A stretch of 64,000 nucleotides of DNA, taken from assembly GCA_963855995.1 (NCBI GenBank), contig OY979718.1, forward strand, positions 59,188,564-59,252,563, given 5' to 3'. The notes beneath the pieces were generated by a model. It searched no databases and had not been told where the DNA came from. It saw only the letters and a list, made by a program, of their open reading frames with translations. The DNA is from Muricea muricata (taxonomy: Eukaryota; Cnidaria; Anthozoa; Malacalcyonacea; Plexauridae). The position numbers and the translations under genes were made by a program. Shown here one piece after another: positions 13,301-25,158 of this stretch; within the stretch, counting starts at the first letter, position 1; each line of letters starts with the position of its first letter.

Positions 13301-16300
13301 TACAATTATTTTTTCTAGTTTAGTTCATCTGCTGGATCAGCTTTATAGATTTTGGTATCCAAAGTGGAGCTTTATCAACCTCGTGTGCATTTCATACAAG
13401 AAAATAATAAAATGATTTATATATAATGAATATGAACAAAATAAGTAAATAAACAAAATAAGTGTTTTTTACCTGAATTATCACTAGAAATGGTCTTTTT
13501 ATGTCAGAGATAATGTATATAGAAAATTATGTGCGCTAAAAAGAGCAAATTTTGAGCAAAATTTGTAGTTATTTTTTAAATGTACATTTTATAGCAAAAA
13601 AATTAATGTGAGAGTGCATGTTAACACACGCGTGACCAATATTTTGTGGCATCACGTGATTCATTTTCTGCATTATGTATTTAAAAAAAGCTCCATATTG
13701 TTATCGAATGTTACACCTTATTATTTATCTCCTGATTTTCCCTTATATTTTATGTCTGGTTAACAATCCGTATTGGTTGTATTGATTAAGATGTTTAACC
13801 TGATAATGAACCTGTTAGACACATGAAGAAATATGCAAGAAATGAGCAAGAAACATTAATTTCGGACTGTTTGACTCTCTATAGAAATTTACCGCATCAC
13901 TGACAGACTCTGATGTGTCTTTCTTAATTAACCGTCCAGCTTCGTTTTGGCAGAAATGTAAAACTACGTTGTGATTTCCTTGATGTCTAACGTGTTTTAT
14001 AACGTGTTTTTAGTGTTTCACTATCTTTTTTATTGCTTTTCTTCTGGATTTGACATTTAACTTCCAATTTTATTTTCAGATAATAGAAAATCATCCTTCC
14101 AATAAAGCGAATGTGAATGATTCATTTTCTGATGAAATTACAGTGATTTTAATAGGACTTCTAATATTCTGCTTAATTTATAACATATTGACGTTCTTCA
14201 GTACGTTCACCTATTTAAAAGATTTACTAGATGTAGTATTTGCTGAGTTTATAAACGACTTTCGATAACATTCTCTAAAATGTTAAATTCATAAATTCAT
14301 ACATACGTAACGTCAAATGTAAAAATTGTATGTAAAATACCAATATTTATTAGTTGATATCTAAATTATTTACTATAGTAAATTATATCGCATTGATTGT
14401 GGTAATTTCTGCCTTGGCTGGCCATGATGATATACTTGATGAAATTGTAGTATGTAAATATTGACCTAATCACAAGTGCGCATAAATTCTCGTTAAAGTT
14501 GTATTGGATGTAAAATTGCCTAAAAACTAGTAATACTATATTACTACTTTATCATCATAAACATAAGAACTAGTTGCTTTAAAAAACGGTTATTTCCAAC
14601 AAGATAATTTTATGTTGAAAGGCGATTGTATCATCACATCAGCCAACACATTCTGCGGCGGAATATTAAAGATTTAAATGGTGTATAACAAATTTGTTAT
14701 TAAGACGCATAAAATATTTTTATAACGATCCTTAAACTGGGGTGTATATATATACGAACAGTATAAGCCATTGATATCGATTGCCTGCCGTCGTATTTTT
14801 ATTGAAATGCACAATTCAATTATTGACTTGTAGCGGGCACCTTTGTCGCCTTTTGTTTTCGTTGAAACATAAAAACCAACACCTTGGGGTTTTTTCAATG
14901 CATTAATATATAATTTCACTAAATTTATTCGCTCTTCAATATTTAAAAAAAAATTTTTGCTAGAAATCTGATAAATACTTTCCTGCGAGAAAGTGTCACA
15001 TATTCAACTTGGAATATTTCAGACAATTCTAGTCACACAGCACTGTTTACTTACGGTTATGATGTCTACAGACGCTTGCTTTAAGTGAATCGATTAATTT
15101 TACAAAATCTGCATGGCATTTCCGCAGAAGTTTTATAATACACCTCATGCTATGAATAGATTTTAGACGCATGCGGATATCTATAAATATTATATATTTG
15201 ATATGTGCAATTGATATCCTCTTTGATAACAACAATTTTTTCGCATCCCGGGCAAACAATTGTGACCTCGGTTTAAAAATTAATGAAAATAATGCGAAGT
15301 AGGAAAAATATGCAAAATACTAAATTAGTATCGCCATTTTATAAAACTGTGTCACCATATCTTAGTTGCATTTCGTATGTAACTAACTTAGATGGCTAGG
15401 AATAGTTGTTTTAAATGGCCTACTTTACGTCTCCTTTCTATTTTGTTCACTTTAGCAACCGCTACTGCTAACAGGATTAGGATGCAGCTGCAAAATTATT
15501 TGTAGTTTTTCATAATTTACATTCGCAAAATGTACAACACTTTTTGTATCCAGAATCCAGATGTATTTTATATAGATTTTAGTTGAGAAATGTACACGGG
15601 TTGTTGCGCTTTGTATGATCTCATGAGTGTACGTAAAAAATCCACGTGTACAGCTTGAAATATTTAGTGGCTAAATATGTGCCATTTCGCCAGCTTTTTA
15701 TGCCGCCTATTGTTTAGATATTAATTAATGTAAATTATGCAGAAATGAGTAAACGCGAGGTTTCAAAATAAAACTTTTATCAATCTAAACAACAGCGAAA
15801 TGTTTCAAGCTTTACATACGAGTTGTTGTGAAGCTTTCTTTTTCGTTAAGCGAGCATTAACACCCTCCTATAGTATTTAGCTTGGCTTTTATTATAATTA
15901 ATGTAGCATTTCGTATCAACTGATTTTTGTTTGTTTTTTTAGAGTACTGGAGACGAGTTGCGTGAGACCTCGAGGAAACTTCAAATACAACGCGAGAAAC
16001 AAAAAGAAAATGCGAGGCAAAAACACGCGGAGGAAAGTCGTGCACATAAACAAGATGGGTAAATATTTGTTTGAACAATTTAAAAAAAAAACATAGACAA
16101 GGAAGTTGTGTAAGGATGCATTTACATTATACAAATACAGTAGTTACGTTTACACTATACATTCACCATTACAAGAATCAAGTATATCCGGCAAAATAAG
16201 ATTTCATGCATTTATATCTGTCGTGTGAGCATATAGTCACATTCGGCTTCTTTTATCTTATGCGTGTTTTTCACAATAAAAAAACCATGTCAAAATCTGA

Positions 16301-19300
16301 TGCAAATGTGTAATTATCTTTATTGAACTTTAGTTCTAGGTCATTGGATAGAAGGAGATTATCCGGAAATAAAAAGCCTGCTACTATTGTCAGAGTGTGA
16401 GTGATTATTAACTCGTATTTATCTATTTTACTCGGAAAAACCTTATACGCGTAGTAACTTACCATGATTAATTGTTTTACAGCGTTGGCAACGAAAATAA
16501 ATCAAGTGTTGTAAAGAAAGTTGAAGTTACGGATAACTTGGTGTGTAGAAAGATATTAAATATGAGAATATTCATAGAGTTTATTTATTCCTAAAATTTT
16601 TCGTGGCAAACCACAAGGTGCGGTTAACGGTTAACCATTTACAGCCCTGATAAATGATGGAAGCTTCGGCTTCTCCGACTCAAAACTTGAACACTGTCTG
16701 TAGGATTGATATGCTTGGTCTATAGCCATACCAATAATAGATCTAGAATGCATACTCGATAACGAAACATGTCACCACTTTTTGCTGAGTGTTCCTTCGA
16801 AATTCGATTAAGACGAACAAAAATGCCGTTTGAAATCCGCCATTTTGTTGGGACAGAATTTTTGCTGAGCAAAGATAGAAGTATTTTTCTATGATTTTTA
16901 AAGCATAAAATTATCATCCCATGATTCCATGTGTTAGCCAAGATGTTTATTACAGTTAACTTTTAGTGATTCACTTGAGATGAGATTTATATGTTATGAA
17001 TTGCAACCTCTTCTTTGTGTCAACAGAAGGAAGAGTTGCAAGACAGTAGGAAAGAAGCGAAATTATCGAAGAAAAAATTAGAATCAGAAAGAAAGAAAAT
17101 AAGAAAAGAAAGTGACGTATGTAAAATAACTGTAAAATAATGATACTCTAAATTGTCAACATTTTGTTCTAGAATAAAATTTGGGCATTAAAATAAAATC
17201 TTGACAATTAGAATAAAATGTTGACAATTTACGTAGTATCAATTATTTTGTGTTTTAATATTTACTACGATCTCTTCAAAATTCCATGTAAGTAGTGCCC
17301 TAACCTGCTTTTTTTCTGTTTATTGCTTTCCATTGCAAGGGTGACAGAAATAGCGCAGACGAGGAAACTGGAGATAAAAATAATGAGGTTGGTCACAGTG
17401 AATTATGATGAAGTCAATACAGTAAAAAAGAACTCAATATTAGTTTCTCATACATTTACAGGTGTATTTATAAAAGATGATTTCGAAAAAGCCAACCACT
17501 TGCATATAGCAGTGCGCTACTGTGCATCATCAAGTTTCTTTTTTTTTTTGACAGAAAGTGCCATTTCCTGGAATACATAAACGAACTCAACTAGCCACGC
17601 CTACGTCAGGTACATGTTCTGCTCGTTTTCCCTACCTGGCTGGAGTACTTATCAAAACTCCATGTGAATCAATGTATATCATTGACACCATGAGATTCTT
17701 ACTACGTCTGTGTTAGTACATCAATTTTAACATATTAGGAAACTAAAACTAATTAAGAATTTTTTTCATAGCATATTCTACGTCGATTCCGAACTTTACT
17801 GTTCGAAGAATGTATGAGAGTGCGCGAGAAGAATTTGAAAAGATCGAACTACTTAGAGAAGTAAGTATAGTGAACACTGAGCTTTACTAATATATCTGGA
17901 GGAGCGGCTCCTATACTTGCTTCAGTAATAGGAGTGTCGCCAAAAACATGGCGGATTTCGGCCTCTGCTGACGCCAGATCCACGCCATATGGTTCCTCAG
18001 CCTAAAGGTATTTGCCACTGACTGGGCTCAATTGTAAAGCAGGCTCATCTTTCACACCCCCCTTTTATTTTTTTGCAAAATTTTGTTTTGTCTTTTAGTT
18101 TTCGCTGTAAATTTTGGGGGTTTTAAAAGCTTTTTTCATGTTTGCTGGACGCTTCACGAACTTTTGAAAAACATATTTGCAAGTTTTACAAGTTATCTCG
18201 GCCAGGAAAGGACAAAAAACCTCGAAATATATTGGCAAAAACAACATTTCAAGGGACAATTGGATTGGTATAAAACCGAAGAATTTTGCAGTTTATATTC
18301 ACGAGGAAAAAACAAAATATTTCCAGCTAAAATTGTTGAGTAAAACGTATTTTTAACAACGAGCTTTTGAAACGAGTGTTTTTGTCTTTAAAGCCGCTTT
18401 GTTGTACATCAGCATTTGTTATATGGCTATGTTTTTACCCGTTTTTTACAATCATGCTTTAATGTTTTTATTGAATGCCATCTTGTGACCGTTATATAAA
18501 TCAAGGCTTTTTGTTTCTTAACTGTCTTGACTCTTGAACATTTATAGTTTACTATAGATGGTAGAAAAGTCGTGCATTTCACAAAATGTTTTGCATTTTA
18601 CATGCAAGTTTTTGCGTCTCGTAAAGTATTTTTTGCAAATTATATTGTGTATAATCATGGTATAATTTTGCTCACGAAGTTCAAGCATAGTTCAAGCATG
18701 CTTGCTTGAGACAAGCTTTCTCTCTCATTTCCCCCTATGTTTAAGCTTAATATTTATGCTTGTTTGAATAGCCAGTATATAATCTGACTACCATACTTGT
18801 TCACCTCAGAACTATTCCGCAACAATACTGCTGAGATGTATTATTTGTTTAATTACTTAAATAGGTAAGATATAATTTTTCACTACCAATACTCCACAGA
18901 GATAAATACTCCACACAAAAATATAATATGATATGGATTAGGGGAATTGACTGCTGTCAATAAAAGTACAGTATTAAGATGCCTAATCCCCAGTGAAGCT
19001 CTCATCTCTCCATTATCCATCTTGTGCACCCCCCTCCTTTTCCCCTTATTATTCTACTGCTTTTGGCTTTTTTGAACAACTCTTTAAAAAATGTATTTTT
19101 GTTTACTACAAAACCAATCCACAGCGATACAATTCTTAGTTATATTATTTAAAGTGAAAAAATTCAAAGTTAAGTAATTTAAACTAACAATGAGTCATTG
19201 AAGAAAAACACCAACTCCACATTTAGCAAGAGTAATCCTAACTCCACTTGAGCAATGTATGCTCCCTGAGTGGGATGAGGATATTATATTATGCTGATAC

Positions 19301-22300
19301 TATGGTAAAAATGCTACATCATCTGAAGGTTGAGGATGACATGAATCTCCCATCTCTGCATTGGTTGAGCAGATGTTCTCTGAAATTACAATAATGCCTA
19401 AAACTACATTGTATACTATTATGACTATGACATAACTATCATTGTGTTGTCCAAATGGGCTTTTCTGATCTCTTCTCAATTTTGATGTGGTATCGATAAC
19501 AGATTATTAGTGCAACATTTGAAGAAAACAGTTGTACTGCACAAAATATTACACATATATGACAGATATCCATGTTGACTGTAGTTACATATTAGAATAC
19601 ATAATAAGTTAGAGTGGGAGTGTTTTGCTCTAGTTCTTGGTACATCACATTAAAATCTGCAATAAAATGAAAAACAAATTTACTACCTTGTTTGTGTTCA
19701 ATTAATGTATAGAAACATGCAAGGCTATTAATAATTAAAACCACTGAGTGTCCAGCACTCCCCATGATGAATAACCATCAGGTGTTAGACAGCAAAATAA
19801 GAAATGAGATCCATAATGCATCTTACCCAACACATTACTCAAAAAAGGGAAAAAACTGCACAATGTAAATTTTATGGGGTTTATAGACATGACCTAAAAT
19901 GTTATGTTATGCACCACTGACACTACATTGCATTTCAAAAACAAGCTGAATTAATTGTTTGTTTCTCTACACTTCAATCTACAATTACTATGCCAACAGA
20001 GGTCACAGAGGCATAGATGTTTTTATCAGGCACAGAGAGATTGTTCCACACTGTCAAGTGATATAATTAACTTCAGTATCAAACTGCAAATGGGCAAACA
20101 TTAAATTATGGATACATGACTATAAGCATTCGTCAAGGAAAACTTGTTGTCCATATAAATAACATCAAAAACAGCTCTATTAAAGTAAAAGTCAGAGTCT
20201 GATGCTGAATACAGAACTGTTTATACGGAAATACCCAATAAATAAACAGACTTTGCATCAGCGTTTCACAAAAAAATTTTTTACGCATTTCTGTAAACTT
20301 TGAGAATCAAAATGCAAACTTAGCCAGTAAAACGATATAAAATTGAAAGTTTCGAGATTCTTACCTTCTAGAAGAAACATTTCCGCATTATTTTTACAAA
20401 TACTTGCGTCCACGAGCGAAAAAACCCTATTTTTTCTTTGATTTTTTCCCCGAAAACAACCAAGCCATAAAGTTTTTTGCAAAAACCAGGGGGGCGAAGG
20501 TCTTCTTAAAAGCTCGGGATTGCGGTTGGTCAGTGGTAAATACCTGTAGGCTGAGGAACCATATGGCGTCAGCAAAGGCCAAAATCCGCCATGTTTTTGG
20601 CGACACTTTTTCATGCCGAGCCGCTCCTCCAGATATATTAGTAAAGCTCAGTGATAGTGAATTGCTGTAGAAATCATATCTATCTATCTATGCATAATCA
20701 GATTTAAATCAGAGAAATCAAACTTTGTCGCTAAGATAAAAGGCACTTTTCATCAAAACTTTACTAAGACATAATCTTTGTGCGCGAGCTTTTCTACTTT
20801 TGGGAAGGAGGAAGGATTTACGTTGTCAGCATATAAACACCTTTTATTTCCAGAATATTTTTTTTTTAAACTTTCAAGCTGTACAAAATGAAATTTTTAT
20901 AGCCCAATAATGATATAGGAGTTGAAAAGGTTGAAAGTTGTTAAGTACTGTGTTCACAGTTAATCCCTTTATCATTCAAGGATTCTTGAATTATACAGTA
21001 TGCTCCCCGCCCCCCCCCCCCCCCCCCAGTTGTTGTTTGGAATGTTGTTTTCGGTTTGCCATCGTGTAATAATGCTCTACTCTAATACAAACCTCCCTAG
21101 GCAATTGAAAGTCGGTTAAAAGTGAGATTACCAGACGACATCCCGGCATGCTTAGCGGATGGTACTGTTCTTTGTCATCTTATTAATTATATCAGGAAAG
21201 GAACAATACCAACGATATTCGTCCCTACACCAAATATGGTAGGTCGTTTACAGTTTTTTCAATGCAAAATTTATTTTCCCGACAATTGACTTCGCTGATA
21301 ATTAATTTTTTTTTTAGCCTAAACTTACTATGAGCAAGTGTCTAAAGAATGTCGACCATTTCCTCACAGCTTGCTTAAAGTTAGGAGTTGAAAGGGTGAG
21401 TAAATTATAGTTTGTCCTTTAAGAACATTATTTCTTTGGTATGTTGTAATCTGATTTCTGCAATGAGTTTAGTAAGGGCATAGGTGGCCCAGAAATCGGT
21501 AGTTTTTAACTTTAAATGAATAATACATAATATTCCTTTCACAGCTGTCAGAAACTCGCGCAATTGTTTTTTCTCGTGCGATAGTCGGTCAGTCTCGCGC
21601 GACGTTCGTTTAGTATAATTGGTTTGATATATTCCCAAGGTTGGCAAGTAAATGTAAATAGCACAAACTACAGCATGTTGAACACGGATAATTTTACTAC
21701 ATTCTTACCATTTTTCCCGTTTCAAATCCTTTTCAAAGTACGAAAAAAAGCGAGAGTTTTGAAGGTTTTTTCGGCGGCAAAAATATTTTTTGCAAAACCT
21801 ATGCTCGGGTCACCCAATCGGCCAATTCGTCATATTTTTGAATTTTCCTGCCTTCGCTTATTGGCTGAAAACATGAACCTTAACGGGTAAATTACTGGGA
21901 ATATATTAAACCAATAACACTAAACGAACGTCGTGCGAGACTGTCCGACTGTCGCACGAGAAAAAAGCAATTCCGCGACTTTCCGACAGCTGTGAAAGGA
22001 ATATTATGTGCAAGATTTATTTATTTGGTTATAAGGTTATTTATTTGGTTAAGATATAAGGTTAAAAACCACCGATTTCTGGGCCACCTATGGTTGCATT
22101 CACGAGGATCACCACATCACCTGGGAGTTATTTCAAAATGGCGACTTCACATATAGCGTACAGTGTTTACTGTATTGTACCTTCTTTATCTTAGTGGTCA
22201 TTTCTTCTGGCGATGGTTATTTCATGGTATATTTCATCATATTATATCAGCTTCTTAATCAGCTGAATGGCAAAGCCTGGTTTGCACTTGTCGTAAGGAT

Positions 22301-23196
22301 CGAAGACAACTTCTTGCCGATCTGATTGAGTGAATTGTATACGATTGCAAAAGTGATCTAATATTGGTCCTATACTTTAGTTTTTTTCACGTGTTCATTT
22401 ATATACTGTATATATCCCCGATTCTTACGACAAGTGTGTACCAGGCTTAAATATTTCAGCAATTAAACGAAAACCACTGCAAGAAGTTTTTTTGAAAATA
22501 TACATTTAATGAACACCGCGGTCGAACGTTTGCGCATGCGCGAGTTGTCCGGAGAAGAAGTAGAAGGACATCAACTGATGATGAGGATAGTACATCGCTA
22601 CCGACGGTCGTTGATTGCAGTGATACTTCACTTGTTGGCATATTACATAATTTTTATTGTGAGCACTGCTGTTTGTTGTGTTTTCTGGTCCTAGTTCTCG
22701 ATTGCGACTACAACATCTGTAAGGAGTTTAGCAGGAGTATCGCAGTTGGCACGTTTATGAGCTCTAGAAAAAAGGGTAAATAAAAGTACGAGGGGGTTAA
22801 CTCAGAAAAACTTTCTTTTAACATAAGGAACATACTCAAAATTTCGCTACCTTATATTTTCAGCCGTTGTCTTGTATTCTTCGCTTTTCTCTCCTTTGTA
22901 TTCAATTTGCCTTTGTTTTTCCCGCGCTTTTCTGAGGTCTCGCGCATGCGTGTAACGTTTGACCGCGGTGTTCATTTAATGCATGAAATATACACTGTGC
23001 TACCTAGAGTGATCTGAAAAAATGTGGGAAATTCGTTGTCAAATTGGATTGATGTGAGGTCGCTTTTTAAAAGGACAATAATTTTGTGCTTTTTCAGGAT
23101 AAGTTATGTAGTCCGGCAGATATAGTGCAAGAGAAAAATCCTGGTAACGTTTGGGTAACAGTCGAAGCTTTGCTAGCAGAAACGGCGTCAAGTTAA
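4331..23196 (+). CDS. LRCH: LRCH protein (leucine-rich repeats and calponin-homology domain), 19 exons
   Basis: Coding exons: 4331-4469, 4551-4692, 9283-9409, 9736-9841, 9994-10130, 10500-10565, 10991-11040, 11656-11713, 11816-11980, 15943-16058, 16334-16396, 16483-16540, 17027-17116, 17340-17387, 17555-17609, 17772-17860, 21101-21238, 21318-21395, 23098-23196. All have GT-AG borders and the phases join to 608 codons with the stop. Exons 2-5 encode leucine-rich repeats (residues ~45-217), exon 6 the LRCH-typical RGRVHIFKYL stretch, and exons 9-13 a charged coiled-coil region. Exons 17-19 (~503-607) encode a calponin-homology domain containing LADGTVLCHLINYIR. LRCH proteins are cytoskeleton-linked adaptors, and some bind DOCK guanine exchange factors (family knowledge). 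Large introns 2, 9, 16 and 18 hold most of the transposons. The gene looks intact. Confidence 0.9.
5791..6027. mobile_element. Short hAT-type MITE in LRCH intron 2
   Basis: This 237-bp element begins CATAGAAATA and ends TATTTCTATG, with roughly 26-bp inverted ends that also share a TATAGAATGCG-like core. It is flanked by a perfect 8-bp duplication GTAATTAT at 5783-5790 and 6028-6035. It carries no coding capacity. Confidence 0.85.
6729..6880. repeat. Inverted repeat (MITE-like hairpin)
   Basis: GAGGTTCAGATTTGACTTCC at the left is matched in reverse complement at the right end, with a further TACC/GGTA-rich stretch continuing the arms. The loop has no gene. It sits in LRCH intron 2. A 16-18 bp poly-C run follows at about 6944-6961. 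Confidence 0.7.
7595..8038 (+). mobile_element. 444-bp element of degenerate ACAAGTTGT repeats, copy 1
   Basis: Bounded by TACACACGTAAAAA and TTTTTACGTGTGTA, the interior is built of imperfect repeats of the CAAGTTGT/CAAGCTTGTT type. The flanking TA pairs may be the target site. Short open frames on both strands are translations of the repeat and are not genes. Copy 2 is identical in length and inverted. Confidence 0.8.
8666..9109 (-). mobile_element. 444-bp element of degenerate ACAAGTTGT repeats, copy 2 (inverted)
   Basis: This copy is the near-perfect reverse complement of 7595-8038 and has the same ends and length. Together with copy 1 it forms a long inverted repeat around a 627-bp spacer in LRCH intron 2. 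Between them the sequence has some short CCAGAGTGC-like direct repeats at 8480-8600 and no gene. Confidence 0.8.
12590..13095. repeat. MITE-like element with inverted ends in LRCH intron 9
   Basis: The stretch near 12592-12622 (GAGTCTCAGAGTAATGCATT and following) is matched in reverse complement near 13062-13094. Open frames inside on both strands have no recognisable domain. No target duplication was found. Confidence 0.5.
14080..14268 (+). CDS. Possible alternative last exon of LRCH encoding a membrane anchor
   Basis: A good acceptor (TATTTTCAG) at 14079 is followed by 62 open codons and a TAA at 14266-14268. The preceding LRCH exon 9 ends in phase 0, and this frame continues in phase 0. 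The peptide has a polar lead, then one strongly hydrophobic stretch (ITVILIGLLIFCLIYNIL) and a short tail. Joined to exons 1-9 it would give about 392 residues: the leucine-rich repeats with a C-terminal transmembrane segment in place of the coiled coil and CH domain. Vertebrate LRCH4 is known to have a C-terminal membrane segment, so a tethered form is plausible. No AATAAA is evident close downstream, so the exon is unproven. Confidence 0.4.
   Translation: MIENHPSNKANVNDSFSDEITVILIGLLIFCLIYNILTFFSTFTYLKDLLDVVFAEFINDFR
17875..20653. mobile_element. Non-autonomous hAT-like element, copy B
   Basis: This 2779-bp element has the same CACTGAGC ends and content as copy A. It is flanked by a perfect 8-bp duplication ATAGTGAA (17867-17874 and 20654-20661). 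It lies in LRCH intron 16 with its left end 14 bp after the exon 16 border, so the left target duplication begins 6 bp into the intron. The internal 86-codon frame (18083-18343) is conserved with copy A except for silent or near-silent changes. No transposase is seen. Confidence 0.87.
21481..22090. mobile_element. TA-flanked MITE in LRCH intron 18
   Basis: The left arm starts GGTGGCCCAGAAATCGGT after TA (21481-21482), and the right arm ends ACCGATTTCTGGGCCACC before TA (22089-22090). The arms extend about 140 bp, including motifs such as GCGCGACGTTCGT. The TA flanks suggest a Tc1/mariner-type target. A single left arm of the same family occurs at 31281-31450. The interior contains no recognisable gene. 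Confidence 0.75.
22511..22973. mobile_element. MITE with GAACACCGCGGTC ends
   Basis: This 463-bp element has inverted ends GAACACCGCGGTC and GACCGCGGTGTTC, continued by GCGCATGCGCGAG-like segments. The 7-bp ATTTAAT lies on both sides (22504-22510, 22974-22980); an 8-bp duplication is possible if one base is shared. It lies in LRCH intron 18. Confidence 0.75.
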
Positions 23197-23328
23197 CACT
23201 AGTCCAGCAAAGGATAATGTTACTAAAGGAAAGGTCTCGCTGAGTACCACCCATGCAGTGAATCTTGAACTGTCGAATGAACTCTGGTAGCCGCTCAATG
23301 GTAGCTGATAAAGCGTCAATCTCTTTTT

Positions 23329-23334
23329 AATAAA
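23329..23334 (+). terminator. Candidate polyadenylation signal for LRCH
   Basis: AATAAA occurs 133 nt after the LRCH stop codon. Position and sequence fit a cleavage signal, but no transcript evidence is available. Confidence 0.4.
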
Positions 23335-24779
23335 GTGTACAGCAGATATTATATAGATTTTACATAGAAGTATTACATCCCATAACTGAGAAAAAATAAG
23401 ACTGATGTGCACCAGTCAGAGGTCTCGGGTCGGTTGTACAAAAACAGTTATATTGAACACGAACGAATTCAGTCAGATAATAAAATTTGAGAGTTAACTT
23501 CTATTCAACCACAAAATGGTTAGTTAAGATGCAGCGAAGAGTTTTCTACAACCGACCCCTTAATGAGTGTAAGTGCAAAGCGACACCACGACGCCCAATA
23601 ATGTTCATGATCTTACAGAATAAACTCAAATGTATAAAATCCTACTCGAGTACCAGTGGTGCTCTCCTTGTAGATTTGAAAGATTTAGGTTTTCGATGTA
23701 TATGACACAACGTTGCATTGTGTATTTCGGGATGCAATGATGTTGCCACTGAGGGCTACATAACAACTATATGCATTGATGAGGGTCCTTAGATGATTTC
23801 AAACGGGTAAATTGCAGATTTCTAAATACAACGCAAGCATTTTATTGTTATTAATTATACAAGTAAAAGCGTTCTCAAATGTAAATGCATCAATTCGTTT
23901 GATTTTCACATCAATTGAACTCGCATGCTAGGAACTGCACGCAGGCTGCCTGCATCATGCAGAACTTCTTTTGGTACTAGTCGTCGCGTTTTCGCTGTGC
24001 GTCTCTAAAGTCTCGATATATATTGGCTGATGATGTGTTGATTCTTATTTGTAAAAACCCTGATATATAAACTATACATAAACTCAAATTGACCGAATTA
24101 TATCTTATATAATTTGCTATTACGTTTCACACTTATCACAACAATAACAATTATAAACAAGTCCATGGCTGTGCTATCCTATGGAAGTCCACTGATTCAT
24201 TGTTTCAAAGATGACAAGAGAATTTTCTTATAATGGCACTCCTCAAAGCAAGTTGGCAAATGTGTACTTTCATTGTAATAATACTTGTGTTCGTCGCAAG
24301 CAGCCCAACTTCCAATGTAGTACTTGTATAATTCTTATCATTTATAGACCCGGAGCGAGGGAGATTCGGTGAAATATTTCCTGAGGTGATGATATTTGCC
24401 GAGGGCTTCAAAAATCAAAAACTTCCGTAAAAAAAACTTTTAAGTTCTTCAAGTTGAACATACCTTCGTGAATATGATGCTCTAAAATACGAAATAGCCA
24501 GATCTTTGTTTATTTTTATAACGAGAAGTACAGAAAATTCCTTCTAATTTTTTAAATATTTGTGTTTTTAACGCCCTTGCCCTCCAAAATACTTTATAAT
24601 TCCTCGTGAAATTCATCAAACTTTTCGCACATTCCGCCATTCTTGTTTACGAAAACTTGCCAGTCTGTGCTTTCGTTTCGTGTACATGCGTTGCCATGAC
24701 AGCGTGAGATATATAGCATATCTCACTTTAAAAGTGAGATATTTAACAAATAAATTTCATTTTTGCGTGCGTCTGTTCT
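23335..24779. other. Intergenic sequence without recognised gene
   Basis: Only short unconvincing frames are present. A small palindrome around 24718-24745 (TATCTCACTTTAAAAGTGAGATA) is the only structure noted. Confidence 0.4.
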
Positions 24780-24905
24780 GTAATAAATCACAGATGACGT
24801 CATAGCGTGTGAAGAACAAAAAAGTATGCACGAGACGCCGTCGAGTGCGTGACTTTGCGTGACTTTTTGTTCTTCACATGCTATGACGTCATCTGTGATC
24901 TATTA
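24780..24905. repeat. Palindromic element with TGACGTCA sites
   Basis: The left arm (ATCACAGATGACGTCATAGC and following) is matched in reverse complement by the right arm ending near 24905. Each arm carries a TGACGTCA palindrome, the CREB/ATF consensus. The Polinton ends also carry TGACGTCATAGC, but otherwise the sequences differ. Confidence 0.7.
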
Positions 24906-25044
24906 TAGTACAGAAGCACAAAAAAATGAAATCTATTTGTTTTATATTATAAAGTTGACAAAAATCATGCGAAGACCCGGGAAATAAATTAGCTAAATTA
25001 GACACGCCATCAGTTGACGTCATCTGTGCTTGTGTACTTTAATA

Positions 25045-25158
25045 ACACACACCTCGCGACCAATGAAAATGCAGAATTAACACGTATTATTATATGAAGG
25101 CATTTATATAATAACACGTGTTCATTCTGCATTTTCATTGGTCGCGAGCTGTGTGTGT
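25045..25158. repeat. Palindromic element (CTCGCGACCAATGAAAATGC arms)
   Basis: Arms of about 50 bp with CGCGACCAATGAAAATGCAG at the left and its reverse complement at the right surround an AT-rich centre. CACGTGTT-type sequence lies near the turn. It is a small foldback element with no coding potential. Confidence 0.75.
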
